Shown here one piece after another: positions 54,074 through 64,000 of a DNA stretch of 64,000 bases. Source of the stretch: Undibacterium sp. YM2 (GTDB taxonomy: Bacteria; Pseudomonadota; Gammaproteobacteria; Burkholderiales; Burkholderiaceae_D). Position 1 is the stretch's first letter, and every line of letters starts with the position of its first letter. Position numbers and translations under genes: made by a program. Under the pieces are notes generated by a model. It was not told the origin of the DNA and made no database searches. It saw nothing but the letters and a program-made list of their open reading frames with translations. The DNA is taken from contig NZ_AP018441.1 of assembly GCF_009937975.1 (NCBI RefSeq), forward strand, positions 744,001 through 808,000, written 5' to 3'.

Positions 54074-54113
54074 AGAAAAAAGCCAGATGTTGAAAAACAT
54101 CTGGCTTTTTTCT
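54074..54113 (+). terminator. Intrinsic terminator after the crystallin-like gene
   Basis: An 18-base stem beginning AGAAAAAAGCCAGATGTT (54074-54091) pairs with the complementary sequence at 54096-54113 around a four-base loop, with A- and T-runs on each side, so it can work in both directions. Confidence 0.92.
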
Positions 54114-54304
54114 CGTGGCCAGGTACTACGCAAATGCACTGGCAAGCCTGCCTGTAAGTAAGCCCGTCCTTGTGGACGGGGTTTAAGTGCACTGGTTTTA
54201 ACCCGGCACACTAACGAAGGCCATAAACCAGGGCCATGAATCGGGAACATAAATCGGGACCATGAACTACTGTCATCAAGTCCAGAACTCAGGTACAGGT
54301 TGTC

Positions 54305-57300
54305 TTACTCGTGGGCTGGCTGGACATAATTAAGCTCGACCACATGTTCTCGCTGGTCATCCATCAGCGGGATGAGCAAATTCCCCATGGCGATATCATC
54401 AATGAACAGCAGGCTTTGCCCATACGCCACATCCCTGAGTTTGACCGTGATCTGATAAGTGCTGCTCAGGTGCTGATAGCGCAGGCTGAATTGGCTCCAG
54501 CCCGGAGGTACGCATGGCGTCAGGCTCAGGTGCTTGCCTTCACGTTTCAAGCCCAACAATGATTCCATCATGAAGGTATACATCCAGCCCGCCGAACCTG
54601 TATACCAGCTCCAGCCACCACGGCCTGTATGCGGCTCTACTGCATAGACGTCGGCACAGATGACATAGGGTTCTACCTTATAGCGGGCGATTGCATTGGC
54701 TGTATTGCCATGATGTATGGGGTTGATGATATTGAATGCCTCCCAGGCCCGGGCGGCATCGCCCATTCTGGCAAATGCCATGCCAGTCCAGATCGCGGCA
54801 TGTGTGTATTGCCCGCCATTCTCACGTACTCCCGGTACATATCCACGGATATAGCCGGGATTTTGTCCAGAACAATCAAAGGCAGGGTCAAGTAATTGTA
54901 TGATCTGCTTGTCGCGCCGTATCAGGCGCTGGTCCAGAGCCTTCATCGCCAGCGTAGCCCTTTGCGGGTTTGCCGCCGCAGACAGTATGGCCCAGCTTTG
55001 GGAAATCGAATCTATCTGGCACTCAGCATTTTGTGCCGATCCCAATGTACCACCATCATCAAAATAAGCTCGCCTGTACCAGGCACCATCCCAGGCATGT
55101 TCATCAATATTTTTTGATAACTGACGGGCCTGCTCCAGGCATCTGCTTGAAAATGCGCTGTCTTGACGCAACAGTGCAATAGCAGAAAATTTTGTCAAAA
55201 CCTGATGCAGGAAGAAAGCCAGCCACACGCTTTCCCCTTTGCCCAGATGGCCCACCTTGTCCATGCCATCGTTCCAGTCGCAAGAGCCTATCAGGGGCAG
55301 GCCATGGCTGCCAAACCGCAAACCATGCTCGATAGCCTTCACACAATGCTCATACAAGCTGCCTGCTGCTGCGGATCTGGCAGGCAAATCATAGTAGGAA
55401 TCTTCTTCCTGATTCACTGCGCGCCCTTCCAGGTAATGCAGTTTTTCATCAAGTATGCCCAGGTCACCGCTGCTGTTGACATAGCGTGCGACGGCCAAGG
55501 GCAGCCAGAGATAATCATCAGAACAATGGGTACGCACACCGCGGCCAACGGGAGGGTGCCACCAGTGCTGTACATCACCTTCGAAGAATTGGTGGCTTGC
55601 AGACAAGAGTATCTGTTCGCGCGCCAGCGCCTGTCCGGTATGTACCAGGGCCATGCTGTCCTGCAACTGGTCACGGAAACCAAAAGCACCTCCCGACTGG
55701 TAATAACCGCTGCGTGCCCACAGGCGGCAGGCGATGGTCTGGTACAGCAGCCAGCCGTTGGCCAGTAAATTCAAATCCTGGTCGGGCGTTGTAACCTGCA
55801 CTGCGCCCAGCGTATTGCGCCAGTATGCATGCACCTTGCTCAACGCCTGGTCGGCGGCAGCAATTCCCCTGTGCTGCTGTATGAATTGGGTGACATTACC
55901 GTTTTCTGCAATTACCGAGCCCAGCACAAATACCATGCGTTTTTCCTGTCCCGGGTTGAGTTCAAATTCCTGTTGCAAGGCCGTACAGGGATCAAGTCCG
56001 GCACCAGTTTTGCCGGACAGGCGCTGTCTGTCCATTGCAGCTGGATTGCGCAGGCTGCCGTTGCGGCCAATGAACTCATTGCGATCACCGCTGACACTGC
56101 GGCCACTACCGTCGAGATCAAAGAAAGCCCTGCGCGCAGGAAATTCTGTATTGTAAGGATTACGCGCAATTACGCAGCCACTGGCAGCATCAATTTCTGT
56201 TGCGATATGCATCAGAGACTTGGGCCGCAAGTCACCCAATACCCATTCCACGTAGCCAGTGACCGACAATTTTCTTAGCTCGTCAGATTCATTGGTGATG
56301 CGCAGTACCGAGTATTTGACGGCTGTATCAATGCTGACAAACACGGTCAGCTCAGTAAGTATGCCTTGTTCTTCATGGGTGAATACACTGTAGCCAAAGC
56401 CATGCCGGGTGACGTAATCGCCGCTGCCACGGCAGGGCAGGGCGGTGGGGGACCAATATTCTCCGGTATCTTCATCGCGTATATAAAAGGCTTCACCGCT
56501 ACTATCGCAGACTGGATCATTATTCCATGGAGTGAGGCGGAATTCATGGGCATTTTCGGCCCAGGTATAGGCTTGCCCGCTTTCTGAAATGACACTGCCA
56601 AAATGCGGATTGGCCAGTACATTAACCCAGGGAGCCGGGGTTACCTGTCCTTCCCGGGTGGTGATGACATATTCACGGCCATCTTCAGAAAAACCTCCCA
56701 GGCCATTGAAATTTTGCAATTTCGCTGGTACTTGACTCAACCTGCTGTCTGTCTGTGACTGATATCCGCCCCGTTGATGAACAGTCTTGCCTGGCAGTAG
56801 TTTGGGGGCGCGCAACTCCACCAGGTCGCGCCGGTTTAATTGCTCCAGCAGGCTGCCACGATGATCATTGAGTATCACCCTGGCGACGGCCTGGAACAGG
56901 GTCTTGTCTTCCGGTGATATCTGTTCTGCCATCCTGACAAAGATACCACCGGGACGTTCTGTTGCGTGGGTGCCAATAACAGAAGAGATCATGCCCATGA
57001 TTTGCTCCTGCAGGGCCTGGCGGTAGGTGGCGTGGTCTTCGTTCCAGATCACCAGATCAACGGCCAGCCCTTTGGAGCGCCAGTAGGCATGTGCCTGCAC
57101 TAATTGCCTGACCAGTTCTATGTGATCCTGGTGGTTGATCTGTAGCAGCACGATGGGCAAGTCACCGGATATTGCATAACCCCACAAGCCAGATTGCCCG
57201 CGGTGATTGCGGCTCAGTATGCTGGCATCGGCACGCAGGAGCGGATTCATATAGATGACAGAATTTGCCAGACGCCCGTACAGTTGCGCATCGGTTTCAC

Positions 57301-60300
57301 TGATATTCAACTGGCGCAATACTACCTGGCTATGTGTCCAGGATAGTTCGATGACGCGGTCAGCCAGGTGCTTGTCCTGGTATTTGTCGATGAGCGCGAT
57401 GCAAAGTTCACGGTTTTCTGCCACGCCAGTGACGACGTCCAGCGTGACTGCCTGTTCCGGCTCCAGCGTGATCTGATAACGGATGGCAACGACAGGGTCA
57501 AGTACCGAGCCCTGGCTGTCAGACAAGCGGCTGACACGCATCGCAGCCGGGGCTTCCAAAGTATTGCCACGGCCTATGAATTTTGCCCTGTCGGTTTCAT
57601 ACGAGACACTGTCCAGACTGGCCCCGTGCAAGGCCATCAGGTGGAACATGCCGGGTATCTTTTCATCGACTGAGCGTGGGCGGCGGCTGCACAAGATTGC
57701 ATGCTGTCCATCCAGGATTTCTGTCTCTACAAACAGCTTGCTGAATGCCGGATGCATGGCATCTGCGGCTGCCGATGCCAGCACCACTTCTGCATAGCTG
57801 GTGAAGTCTATGGTGCGGCGGTGGCGTGAACGATTGACGATGCGGGTGCGACGTAGCTCTATGTCATCCTCTGGCGAAACCACGATCTCGGTATGCATGT
57901 CGAGATTGTTGTCACTGCGGCGGAATTCTGCCCTGCCTTCAGAGAAAATGACTTCATAGGAAGGCGAATTGACCAGGCAGGGCTGGAAAGCGGTGGACCA
58001 GTAGCGACCGTTGCTGACATCGCGCACATAACAGAAAGTACCCCAGTGATCCCTGGTGCTGTCTTCATTCCAGCGGGTGATGGCCAGATCATTCCAGCGG
58101 CTATAACTGCCACCAACGCTACTGATCATCACGTGATAGCGCCCATTCGACAGCAATTGCACTTCTGGCGTGCGGGTATTGACATGATGTAAGACGCGTA
58201 AAGGAATTTCCTGACCGCTGCTGGCACTGCGTATGTCTGCCAGTTCGGTAGTATTGGAATACACTGCACTGGCCTTGGGGATGCGCTCATGCAGCAATGA
58301 CATGGTGGCCTGGAACAAAGGGTCGGATGCGAAGCGTTTTTGCAAAGGCTGCTCAAGCAGCAGATAGGCCAGGGACAAGAATCCCATGCCCTGATGATGG
58401 ACCATGAAAGAGCGTATCAATGCATGTGTTTGCCCGCGTGGCAAACGTGCCGGGGTATAGTCTATCGCTTCGAAATAACCATATATCCCCTCGAAGCCCA
58501 GTGCCGACAACTGTTCCAGATTGCTGCAGGCTTGCTCCGGGGCGACCATCAGTGCCATCATGGAAGCATAGGGTGCGATCACCAGGTCATCACCCAGTCC
58601 ACGCTTGAAGCCAAGGCCAGGGACACCAAAGGCACGGTACTGATAATTCAGATGCGCATCGAAAGTATTGTAGCCGGACTCTGAAATGCCCCAGGCCACA
58701 CCGCGCTGTTGACCATACTCGATCTGGCGCTGGACGACCGAGCGATAAGTCTGATCGAGCAAGGTGTTCTGGAAATTTGGCATGACCAGCAAGGGCATCA
58801 GGTACTCAAACATCGAGCCGCTCCAGGATAGCAGGATCGGCTCTCCTCCGGCTATCGTCAGTTGGCGTCCCAGTGCGAACCAGCTTTCCTGCGGGATTTT
58901 GCCCTGGGCGATGGCGACGAAAGTCGCCAGCCTGGCCTCTGAGGCCAGCAGGTCATAGCTGGCGTTGTCACGCCTGCGCTCGTTGACGTTATAGCCTATG
59001 GTCAGTAAATGTGTGCTGGCGTCATAGAGGAAATCATATTCCATCCTGGCGAATTCCATGGTTTGCTGTGCCAGCTGCTCAATTTGCAGGACGCGTTCGT
59101 TCGCGCGCTTTCGGGCTGTCACCAGCAAGCGTGCCAATTCCGTATTATGGTTTTCTACCTGTGCTGCCTGATCAAGCGGGATACCGCCCTCGGTAGGCGA
59201 GACATAATCCAGGCCCAGTTGCGTCAGTTCGCGCAGGCTGGGGACGCTATCAAGCAAGGGAAATGCATGCATCCACCGGGTAGGGTCGGGCAGGCTCAGC
59301 CAAGGTGCCAGATAGAGCAATTCTTCCAATTGCGTTCTGGTTTGTCTGCTCAGGGCGCTCGCCCAGATATGGCTGGCATTGTCCGCAGTCACGGTTACGC
59401 TGGACAGGTAAGCATCTGCCTGATGTGTCAGGCGCTTCAGACAGTCATAGATGACGATCAGGGATCTGGGTACGCCCAGGCAGAGCACGTCGAGGTCAGT
59501 TTCAAATTCAGCCAGTCTGTTCGCTATGCCCGTACTCACGGAGTTGCGCAATAGCAGATAGGTATCATGCAAGCCACAAAACAGCCGTGGCTGGCAAATC
59601 GGAGCGTCAATCAATTCTGTCAGCCCTGGCCGCAGAGTCAGCAGATGACCGGCGAGATTGCCACTATCTACCGTTGATATATACAAGGGCTGCAAAGGCT
59701 GTAGCGTCCTGGTGTCATACCAGTTATAGAAATGCTCCTGATAGCGTTCCAGCCTTGTCAGGCTGGCATAGGTATTTTGTGTGCGTTGCAAGAGCTGGCC
59801 CGCGGGAATATAGCCAAAGTCATAGGCAGCCAGATTGGCCAGCAGGGACAAACCTATATTGGTTGGCGAAGTGCGGTGTGCCACCACACCCACAGGCTGG
59901 AACTGCACATTGTCCGGCGGCAGCCAGTTATCTTCAGGGCCGACATAGGTTTCAAAAAACAGCCAGGTCTTGCGGGCGGTGGTTTGCAGGAATTCAAGCT
60001 GTGTTGCGCTTAAACGGGATTCGCGCCTTTGTTTGGCCTTGCTTATCTGGTACGCGATGCAGGGAGAAAGAAACCACAACAACAAAATTGGGGCGGCTGC
60101 CTGCAGGGAAGCAGAATTCAGCCGCTGCAAGAGCATGACAAGCATGATGGAAAATACCGGCGCTATCCACATGCTGCGCACATTATTCCAAAGACTGTTC
60201 TTGTACTGATGGTTGCTGATCGTCGATGGATTCCATTCCAGCAAGCGCCGGTGTGAAACCAGTATGCGCCATTGTGTGCGCAAGATGGCATCCAGATTGA

Positions 60301-63235
60301 TCCATGCCTCATAAGGCAAAAAAATCAGGCTCAGCGATGCATGAGTGACATGCTGGATGCTGGCGCGCAGCAATGATTGCAAATGCTGGCGAAAGAATAC
60401 ATCGTCCGGTTTTTTTATCAAATTCCATAAAAATGCACTGGCAGCCGGAATCAGTAAAAAACCGAGGGCGGCTGCAGTCCAGAACCAGGGATGTGCAAAG
60501 CAAGTCCACGCTATCAGTAAAAATACGCTCAGCGCCAGTGGTACCATGCTGCGGCGCAGATTATCGAATAACTTCCAGTGTGACAGACGCGACAAGGTAT
60601 TGCTGTGCAGGCTCGATACTCCGCTAGCTTCATCCCTGATGCCCGGCACTTTGCTTTTTAGCCACGAGGCTATCTGCCAGTCACCCCTTATCCAGCGATG
60701 GCGCCGCCGCATGTCAGCCAGATAACTGGACGGATATTCTTCATACAATTGCACATCACTCAGCAGACCGGCACGGGCATAGCAGCCTTCCAGTAAATCA
60801 TGGCTGAGTATGCGGTTTTCAGGCATGCGGTTTTTAAGGGCCTGCTCAAATATGGCGATATCATAAATACCCTTGCCTATGAATGAGCCCTCATCAAATA
60901 CATCCTGGTAGACATCAGATACGCTACGTGTGTAAGGATCTATGCCTGCTTCGCCACCGCATAACAATTCATAGAATGAGGCATTGCTGGATGGCAGGGC
61001 GACTGCCACGCGCGGCTGTAAAATACCGTAGCCTTCAGTCACTCTCTGCAGCTTCTCGTCATAGTACGGCCGGTTCAATGGATGTGCCATGGTGGCAATG
61101 AACTTGCGGGCGGCATCACGGGGCAATTCCGTGTCCGTGTCTAGTGTAATGACATATCTGACGTGCTCCAGGCCAAGAGTATTGCCAATGATGTGCGTGA
61201 ATTCTTGCTTGCCTGATCCAAGTACATAGGCATTCAAGGCACCAAGTTTGCCGCGCTTGCGCTCATAAGCCATCCAGGTTTTTTCTTGTGCATTCCACAC
61301 CCTTGGCCTGTGCATGACCAGGAAATGATCGCCATCAGGGCGCGGATATTTCTCATTCAATGCTTCGATGTTACGGGTGATATGGAGTAATAATGTTTCG
61401 TCTTCCGGCAGGTGTTCCTGGCTGGCATCGGCAAAGTCAGTCAACAGACAAAAACGCAGATTGGCGTCGCTGTTTGCCAGAAACCGCACTTCCATGGCCT
61501 CGCACAGGGTATCGATATTTTGCGTGTTGAAGAGCATCGTTGGCACTACGACCAGTGCGCTTGATTCCAGAGGTATCCCCAGCGAATAATCCATGCGCGG
61601 CAAAGGATGGGGCAGGGCAATGCAGGTGGCCAGCCAGTTCACCATCGACAAGGCAAACTGGCTGCTGGCGATCAGACTGACGACGATAAAGCATGTCAGC
61701 AAGTAAGGGTTCACTGCAGTATGCCTGAGCTGCTGCAGGAATAAGCCAGTGCTCAGCAGGCTTATAATGAGGATGCTGCCCAGATACAGACTCAGGGCGG
61801 ATTCACGTGCTGCCCGTTTGATGGCTTCAGGCAAACTGTGTTGCATGGCTGTTGATCGTTCCAGCTCTGCCCGGCCTTTGCCTATCAGGAAATAACCTAT
61901 ATGCGCATTGCGCGCAGTTTGGCCATGTTTGATGGCAGCCTCGCGCGCAAAGCGCAGGGCATTATGTGCCACATCTGCTTCAGAAAAACTGCTGTGCCTG
62001 GCAATTTTTTCGACAGCATGCCGGTACAAATCTCGTGTGGCAAAATCCATGCGACCATAAATACCAGACGGATCATCACGCAGGCAACGATCTACGACAC
62101 TCATGTTTTCCACAAATTCGCGCCAGTCCATCGATGTCAGCAAGCGCAGACTGCCTATGCTGTTGCTGATGGAAATCTGATCAGCGACCTGTTGCTGTGA
62201 ATCCAGCTGCACCAAGTGTTCTATGGTTTGCCCGGTCTCTGCCAGGCGTTGCGAAAGCCAGTTCAGGGGCAGGGCCAGGGCAGGCCCCTGACCTTGCAGG
62301 CGCCTGATCATCTCTGCCACGAAAGAACTGTCCAGAGGCGGCCCTGAGCGCGACATGTCGGCCACCAGCAAGATCAAGTTGCTCGGGTCTTTCTCTGCAG
62401 TCTCGGTCATCGCATCAGCCCATTTGGCAGCCAGATTGCGATGATTATGTGCCGTGGTCAGATTGGTGGCGACACGGCGCAGGTTCTCTAACAGCGCCAG
62501 CCTGATCATGATGGGTATGGCCCACAGCTCACCCAGCTTCAGTACTGATACCAGCTGATATGCATTGATGAAGCGGCTCAGGTTTTCGGGATCAACCCTG
62601 CCGTCGCCATGGGAAATGGTTTCCAGTGCAATGTCATACACGCGCGGGCGACCAGCCGAACTACCCCGCAGTAGCCGTGGCAACTCTTTACTGTAATTTT
62701 TTGGCAAATGCCGTTTAGCCGTACGTATCTGTTCTTCTATCAGGTAATAGTTATCCAGGAGCCAGGCAGCAGCAGGCGTCACCGGCCTGCCGTCTTTGAT
62801 GGCTTCGGTCAGCAGGGTACAGGCATTCATGATCACATCATGATTGTCAGCCAGCCGTGACAAGAGCTGGTCCTGTCCAAAAACAGAACTCAGCTTGTGG
62901 CTGTTAGCCAGTATGCGCCCATGCTGTTCCATTTGCTGAGCGCTGTAGAGGTCAGCCCGTAAAGGCAGTTCTGCCCCAGCCTGTGCAACATAGGTGCGCA
63001 AACGCAGCTGACTGTATTTCAGGACGTTCTTTAGCTGATGCAGGCTGGATGACAGCATATCTTTGGCTGATTTCAAATCGCACACTTCTTTCTTTTTTGG
63101 GGATTTGTCAGTGACCGTAGTGAGCGGTCGTCGCTGCCACACCTTCGACCATCTTTGCAAGGTGAATTTTCCAGACGCAAAAACGATGGCATGACCTATG
63201 AGAGCAGCTGTGCTCTGATAGTAAAACATCAGCAT
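54305..63235 (-). CDS. ndvB: Cyclic beta-1,2-glucan synthase (NdvB/ChvB type)
   Basis: The giant 2976-residue inner-membrane protein has an N-terminal cytoplasmic region (1-470), membrane helices near 480-535, 897-935 and 1022-1060, and a GT84 glycosyltransferase domain between them with LDTDTELP near 700 and RRHRWIRGDWQ near 847. A glucoamylase-like transglycosylation region follows (GISESGYNTF and GDDLVIAPYASMMAL near 1500-1560). Two GH94-type modules come last, the second with catalytic CDWNDGMD near 2655. This order is that of Rhizobium NdvB and Brucella Cgs, which initiate, elongate, cyclise and trim osmoregulated glucans. It is slightly longer than those (about 2830-2870). No clear ribosome binding site is seen for the ATG at 63235. 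Confidence 0.9.
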   Translation of the reverse strand: MLMFYYQSTAALIGHAIVFASGKFTLQRWSKVWQRRPLTTVTDKSPKKKEVCDLKSAKDMLSSSLHQLKNVLKYSQLRLRTYVAQAGAELPLRADLYSAQQMEQHGRILANSHKLSSVFGQDQLLSRLADNHDVIMNACTLLTEAIKDGRPVTPAAAWLLDNYYLIEEQIRTAKRHLPKNYSKELPRLLRGSSAGRPRVYDIALETISHGDGRVDPENLSRFINAYQLVSVLKLGELWAIPIMIRLALLENLRRVATNLTTAHNHRNLAAKWADAMTETAEKDPSNLILLVADMSRSGPPLDSSFVAEMIRRLQGQGPALALPLNWLSQRLAETGQTIEHLVQLDSQQQVADQISISNSIGSLRLLTSMDWREFVENMSVVDRCLRDDPSGIYGRMDFATRDLYRHAVEKIARHSSFSEADVAHNALRFAREAAIKHGQTARNAHIGYFLIGKGRAELERSTAMQHSLPEAIKRAARESALSLYLGSILIISLLSTGLFLQQLRHTAVNPYLLTCFIVVSLIASSQFALSMVNWLATCIALPHPLPRMDYSLGIPLESSALVVVPTMLFNTQNIDTLCEAMEVRFLANSDANLRFCLLTDFADASQEHLPEDETLLLHITRNIEALNEKYPRPDGDHFLVMHRPRVWNAQEKTWMAYERKRGKLGALNAYVLGSGKQEFTHIIGNTLGLEHVRYVITLDTDTELPRDAARKFIATMAHPLNRPYYDEKLQRVTEGYGILQPRVAVALPSSNASFYELLCGGEAGIDPYTRSVSDVYQDVFDEGSFIGKGIYDIAIFEQALKNRMPENRILSHDLLEGCYARAGLLSDVQLYEEYPSSYLADMRRRHRWIRGDWQIASWLKSKVPGIRDEASGVSSLHSNTLSRLSHWKLFDNLRRSMVPLALSVFLLIAWTCFAHPWFWTAAALGFLLIPAASAFLWNLIKKPDDVFFRQHLQSLLRASIQHVTHASLSLIFLPYEAWINLDAILRTQWRILVSHRRLLEWNPSTISNHQYKNSLWNNVRSMWIAPVFSIMLVMLLQRLNSASLQAAAPILLLWFLSPCIAYQISKAKQRRESRLSATQLEFLQTTARKTWLFFETYVGPEDNWLPPDNVQFQPVGVVAHRTSPTNIGLSLLANLAAYDFGYIPAGQLLQRTQNTYASLTRLERYQEHFYNWYDTRTLQPLQPLYISTVDSGNLAGHLLTLRPGLTELIDAPICQPRLFCGLHDTYLLLRNSVSTGIANRLAEFETDLDVLCLGVPRSLIVIYDCLKRLTHQADAYLSSVTVTADNASHIWASALSRQTRTQLEELLYLAPWLSLPDPTRWMHAFPLLDSVPSLRELTQLGLDYVSPTEGGIPLDQAAQVENHNTELARLLVTARKRANERVLQIEQLAQQTMEFARMEYDFLYDASTHLLTIGYNVNERRRDNASYDLLASEARLATFVAIAQGKIPQESWFALGRQLTIAGGEPILLSWSGSMFEYLMPLLVMPNFQNTLLDQTYRSVVQRQIEYGQQRGVAWGISESGYNTFDAHLNYQYRAFGVPGLGFKRGLGDDLVIAPYASMMALMVAPEQACSNLEQLSALGFEGIYGYFEAIDYTPARLPRGQTHALIRSFMVHHQGMGFLSLAYLLLEQPLQKRFASDPLFQATMSLLHERIPKASAVYSNTTELADIRSASSGQEIPLRVLHHVNTRTPEVQLLSNGRYHVMISSVGGSYSRWNDLAITRWNEDSTRDHWGTFCYVRDVSNGRYWSTAFQPCLVNSPSYEVIFSEGRAEFRRSDNNLDMHTEIVVSPEDDIELRRTRIVNRSRHRRTIDFTSYAEVVLASAAADAMHPAFSKLFVETEILDGQHAILCSRRPRSVDEKIPGMFHLMALHGASLDSVSYETDRAKFIGRGNTLEAPAAMRVSRLSDSQGSVLDPVVAIRYQITLEPEQAVTLDVVTGVAENRELCIALIDKYQDKHLADRVIELSWTHSQVVLRQLNISETDAQLYGRLANSVIYMNPLLRADASILSRNHRGQSGLWGYAISGDLPIVLLQINHQDHIELVRQLVQAHAYWRSKGLAVDLVIWNEDHATYRQALQEQIMGMISSVIGTHATERPGGIFVRMAEQISPEDKTLFQAVARVILNDHRGSLLEQLNRRDLVELRAPKLLPGKTVHQRGGYQSQTDSRLSQVPAKLQNFNGLGGFSEDGREYVITTREGQVTPAPWVNVLANPHFGSVISESGQAYTWAENAHEFRLTPWNNDPVCDSSGEAFYIRDEDTGEYWSPTALPCRGSGDYVTRHGFGYSVFTHEEQGILTELTVFVSIDTAVKYSVLRITNESDELRKLSVTGYVEWVLGDLRPKSLMHIATEIDAASGCVIARNPYNTEFPARRAFFDLDGSGRSVSGDRNEFIGRNGSLRNPAAMDRQRLSGKTGAGLDPCTALQQEFELNPGQEKRMVFVLGSVIAENGNVTQFIQQHRGIAAADQALSKVHAYWRNTLGAVQVTTPDQDLNLLANGWLLYQTIACRLWARSGYYQSGGAFGFRDQLQDSMALVHTGQALAREQILLSASHQFFEGDVQHWWHPPVGRGVRTHCSDDYLWLPLAVARYVNSSGDLGILDEKLHYLEGRAVNQEEDSYYDLPARSAAAGSLYEHCVKAIEHGLRFGSHGLPLIGSCDWNDGMDKVGHLGKGESVWLAFFLHQVLTKFSAIALLRQDSAFSSRCLEQARQLSKNIDEHAWDGAWYRRAYFDDGGTLGSAQNAECQIDSISQSWAILSAAANPQRATLAMKALDQRLIRRDKQIIQLLDPAFDCSGQNPGYIRGYVPGVRENGGQYTHAAIWTGMAFARMGDAARAWEAFNIINPIHHGNTANAIARYKVEPYVICADVYAVEPHTGRGGWSWYTGSAGWMYTFMMESLLGLKREGKHLSLTPCVPPGWSQFSLRYQHLSSTYQITVKLRDVAYGQSLLFIDDIAMGNLLIPLMDDQREHVVELNYVQPAHE

Positions 63236-63443
63236 CTGTGTGTAAGTTCGTTAGCGTACATACGCGCTTGACGCATTCCTCTGACAGTGATCTTTAGCAT
63301 GCATTGTTACGCGCATTCAATACCGGTTTTTCAGTGTGCGGCAACGAACAGACCAAGGTTTAGGGTGGGCTGTATAAAGACGGCGAAGATCACAAAAAAT
63401 GTGGCTTGCGAGAGTAAAGATACTTATCTACCGGAGAAAAAAA

Positions 63444-63830
63444 ATGAACAATAAATTGAAAACAGGTCTTTTGGCCGCCTGCAGTGTAAGCGTATTAATG
63501 GTGACGGCTTGCGCCAGCAGCATGAAAACGCCAGCGACGGCAGAAGTCGCAGTCTCTAAAGAAGCAGTCGATAACGCAGCGGTAGCTGGTGGAAGTGAAT
63601 TTGCTCCAGCCGAGATGAGTTCTGCGCGCCAAAAGCTCGCATTGGCAAACAAGGCCATGCAAGATAAAGATTACAAGCTGGCAAATGACCTGGCTACCCA
63701 GGCTCAGGCTGATGCCAAGCTGGCGCAGGCCAAAGCTAATTCTGCAAAGGCAGAAAAAGCTGCTAATGCACTGCAAGACGATATCCGTGTTTTGCGTGAA
63801 GAGCTGCAACGCGCCAATAGCAAGCAATAA
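63444..63830 (+). CDS. DUF4398 lipoprotein
   Basis: The protein has 128 residues from the ATG at 63444, which has CCGGAG upstream; the longer frame from 63399 has no site. The lipoprotein signal ends in VTAC. The mature part is almost entirely alpha-helical and Ala/Lys/Asp-rich (EFAPAEMSSARQKLALANKAMQDKDYKLANDLATQAQADAKLA), the DUF4398 pattern, probably a coiled coil. DUF4398 genes typically lie directly before an OmpA-domain lipoprotein gene, which fits the next gene. It is presumably an envelope protein. Confidence 0.9.
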   Translation: MNNKLKTGLLAACSVSVLMVTACASSMKTPATAEVAVSKEAVDNAAVAGGSEFAPAEMSSARQKLALANKAMQDKDYKLANDLATQAQADAKLAQAKANSAKAEKAANALQDDIRVLREELQRANSKQ

Positions 63831-63934
63831 GTAACGAGCAATAACGAGCAACAAGAGCAATAAGAACATGCATTTGCAAAACATCGTCAGTAACTCTTCC
63901 ATAGAGTCTGCATATACATCTTTAAGGAAAAATC

Positions 63935-64000
63935 ATGAATAAGAAAATCTTCGCACCAGTCATGTTGATGACAGCGATGGTGTTGTCAGCATGTAGTACT
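63935..64000 (+). CDS. Lipoprotein, N-terminal fragment (probably OmpA-family; cut by the window edge)
   Basis: The first 22 codons read MNKKIFAPVMLMTAMVLSAC then Ser-Thr, a lipoprotein signal peptide with lipobox LSAC. AAGGAA lies seven bases before the ATG. The rest is outside the window. The usual partner of a DUF4398 lipoprotein is an OmpA-domain protein, so that is the expected product; nothing in the visible part proves it. Confidence 0.7.
   Translation, partial: MNKKIFAPVMLMTAMVLSACST

Noticed and set aside
54137..54191. Stem-loop GCACT / CCCGTCC / GGACGGG / AGTGC considered as a small RNA or riboswitch
   Set aside because: Two short stems are present but no promoter, T-run or known fold; it lies in the 3' gap between convergent genes.

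Overview
The window comes from a chromosome of a betaproteobacterium in the order Burkholderiales, most likely an Oxalobacteraceae member close to Undibacterium. This is inferred from gene content and order (FmdB - DUF502 - aspS, nudB - EEP phosphatase - clsB, hslR beside a beta-oxidation operon, an OFA-family transporter) and from the moderate GC content. No database was searched. No rRNA, tRNA, CRISPR array, prophage or intact insertion sequence was seen.

Layout. 0-10.8 kb is housekeeping: the end of an M28 peptidase, a Bax-inhibitor-like membrane protein, a sodium:solute symporter, the FmdB/DUF502/aspS block, a CsgG-like lipoprotein, a secreted Cache protein, then nudB, an EEP phosphatase, clsB and a DUF429 gene joined by 4-base overlaps. 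10.8-13.8 kb (minus strand) is an accessory operon: a P-loop polynucleotide-kinase-like protein, a Thg1-type tRNA-His guanylyltransferase cut by an in-frame stop, an AT-rich gene of unknown function, and a membrane protein with an apparent homopolymer frameshift. 13.8-23.4 kb is a fatty-acid beta-oxidation locus: two TetR regulators that share an upstream motif, acyl-CoA dehydrogenase, fused hydroxyacyl-CoA dehydrogenase/enoyl-CoA hydratase, thiolase, an alpha/beta hydrolase and an enoyl-CoA isomerase-like protein.

23.4-33.5 kb is the most unusual part. It looks like a complete pathway for taking up and degrading peptides that contain D-amino acids: TonB-dependent receptor, dipeptide epimerase, TetR regulator, D-aminopeptidase-type serine hydrolase, MFS transporter, M81 (MlrC-type) metallopeptidase, RidA, and a D-amino-acid dehydrogenase-type flavoenzyme. 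One TetR-type operator sequence appears at both key promoters. The gene set recalls the microcystin-degradation genes mlrB, mlrC and mlrD, without mlrA.

34-40.7 kb carries an orphan amino-acid-type binding protein, an OxlT-like transporter divergent from a FAH-hydrolase / ketopantoate-reductase-like / oxalyl-CoA-synthetase-like group, and an orphan PhnD-like binding protein. 40.9-50 kb is an mdtABC-type RND efflux operon with its outer-membrane channel. 50-54 kb has a small membrane protein, an oleate hydratase of the type lacking the usual glutamate, a cysteine-rich copper-binding protein and a secreted beta/gamma-crystallin plus glycine-zipper protein. 54.3-63.2 kb is one giant gene for a cyclic beta-1,2-glucan synthase. 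The window ends with a DUF4398 lipoprotein and the first 22 codons of another lipoprotein.
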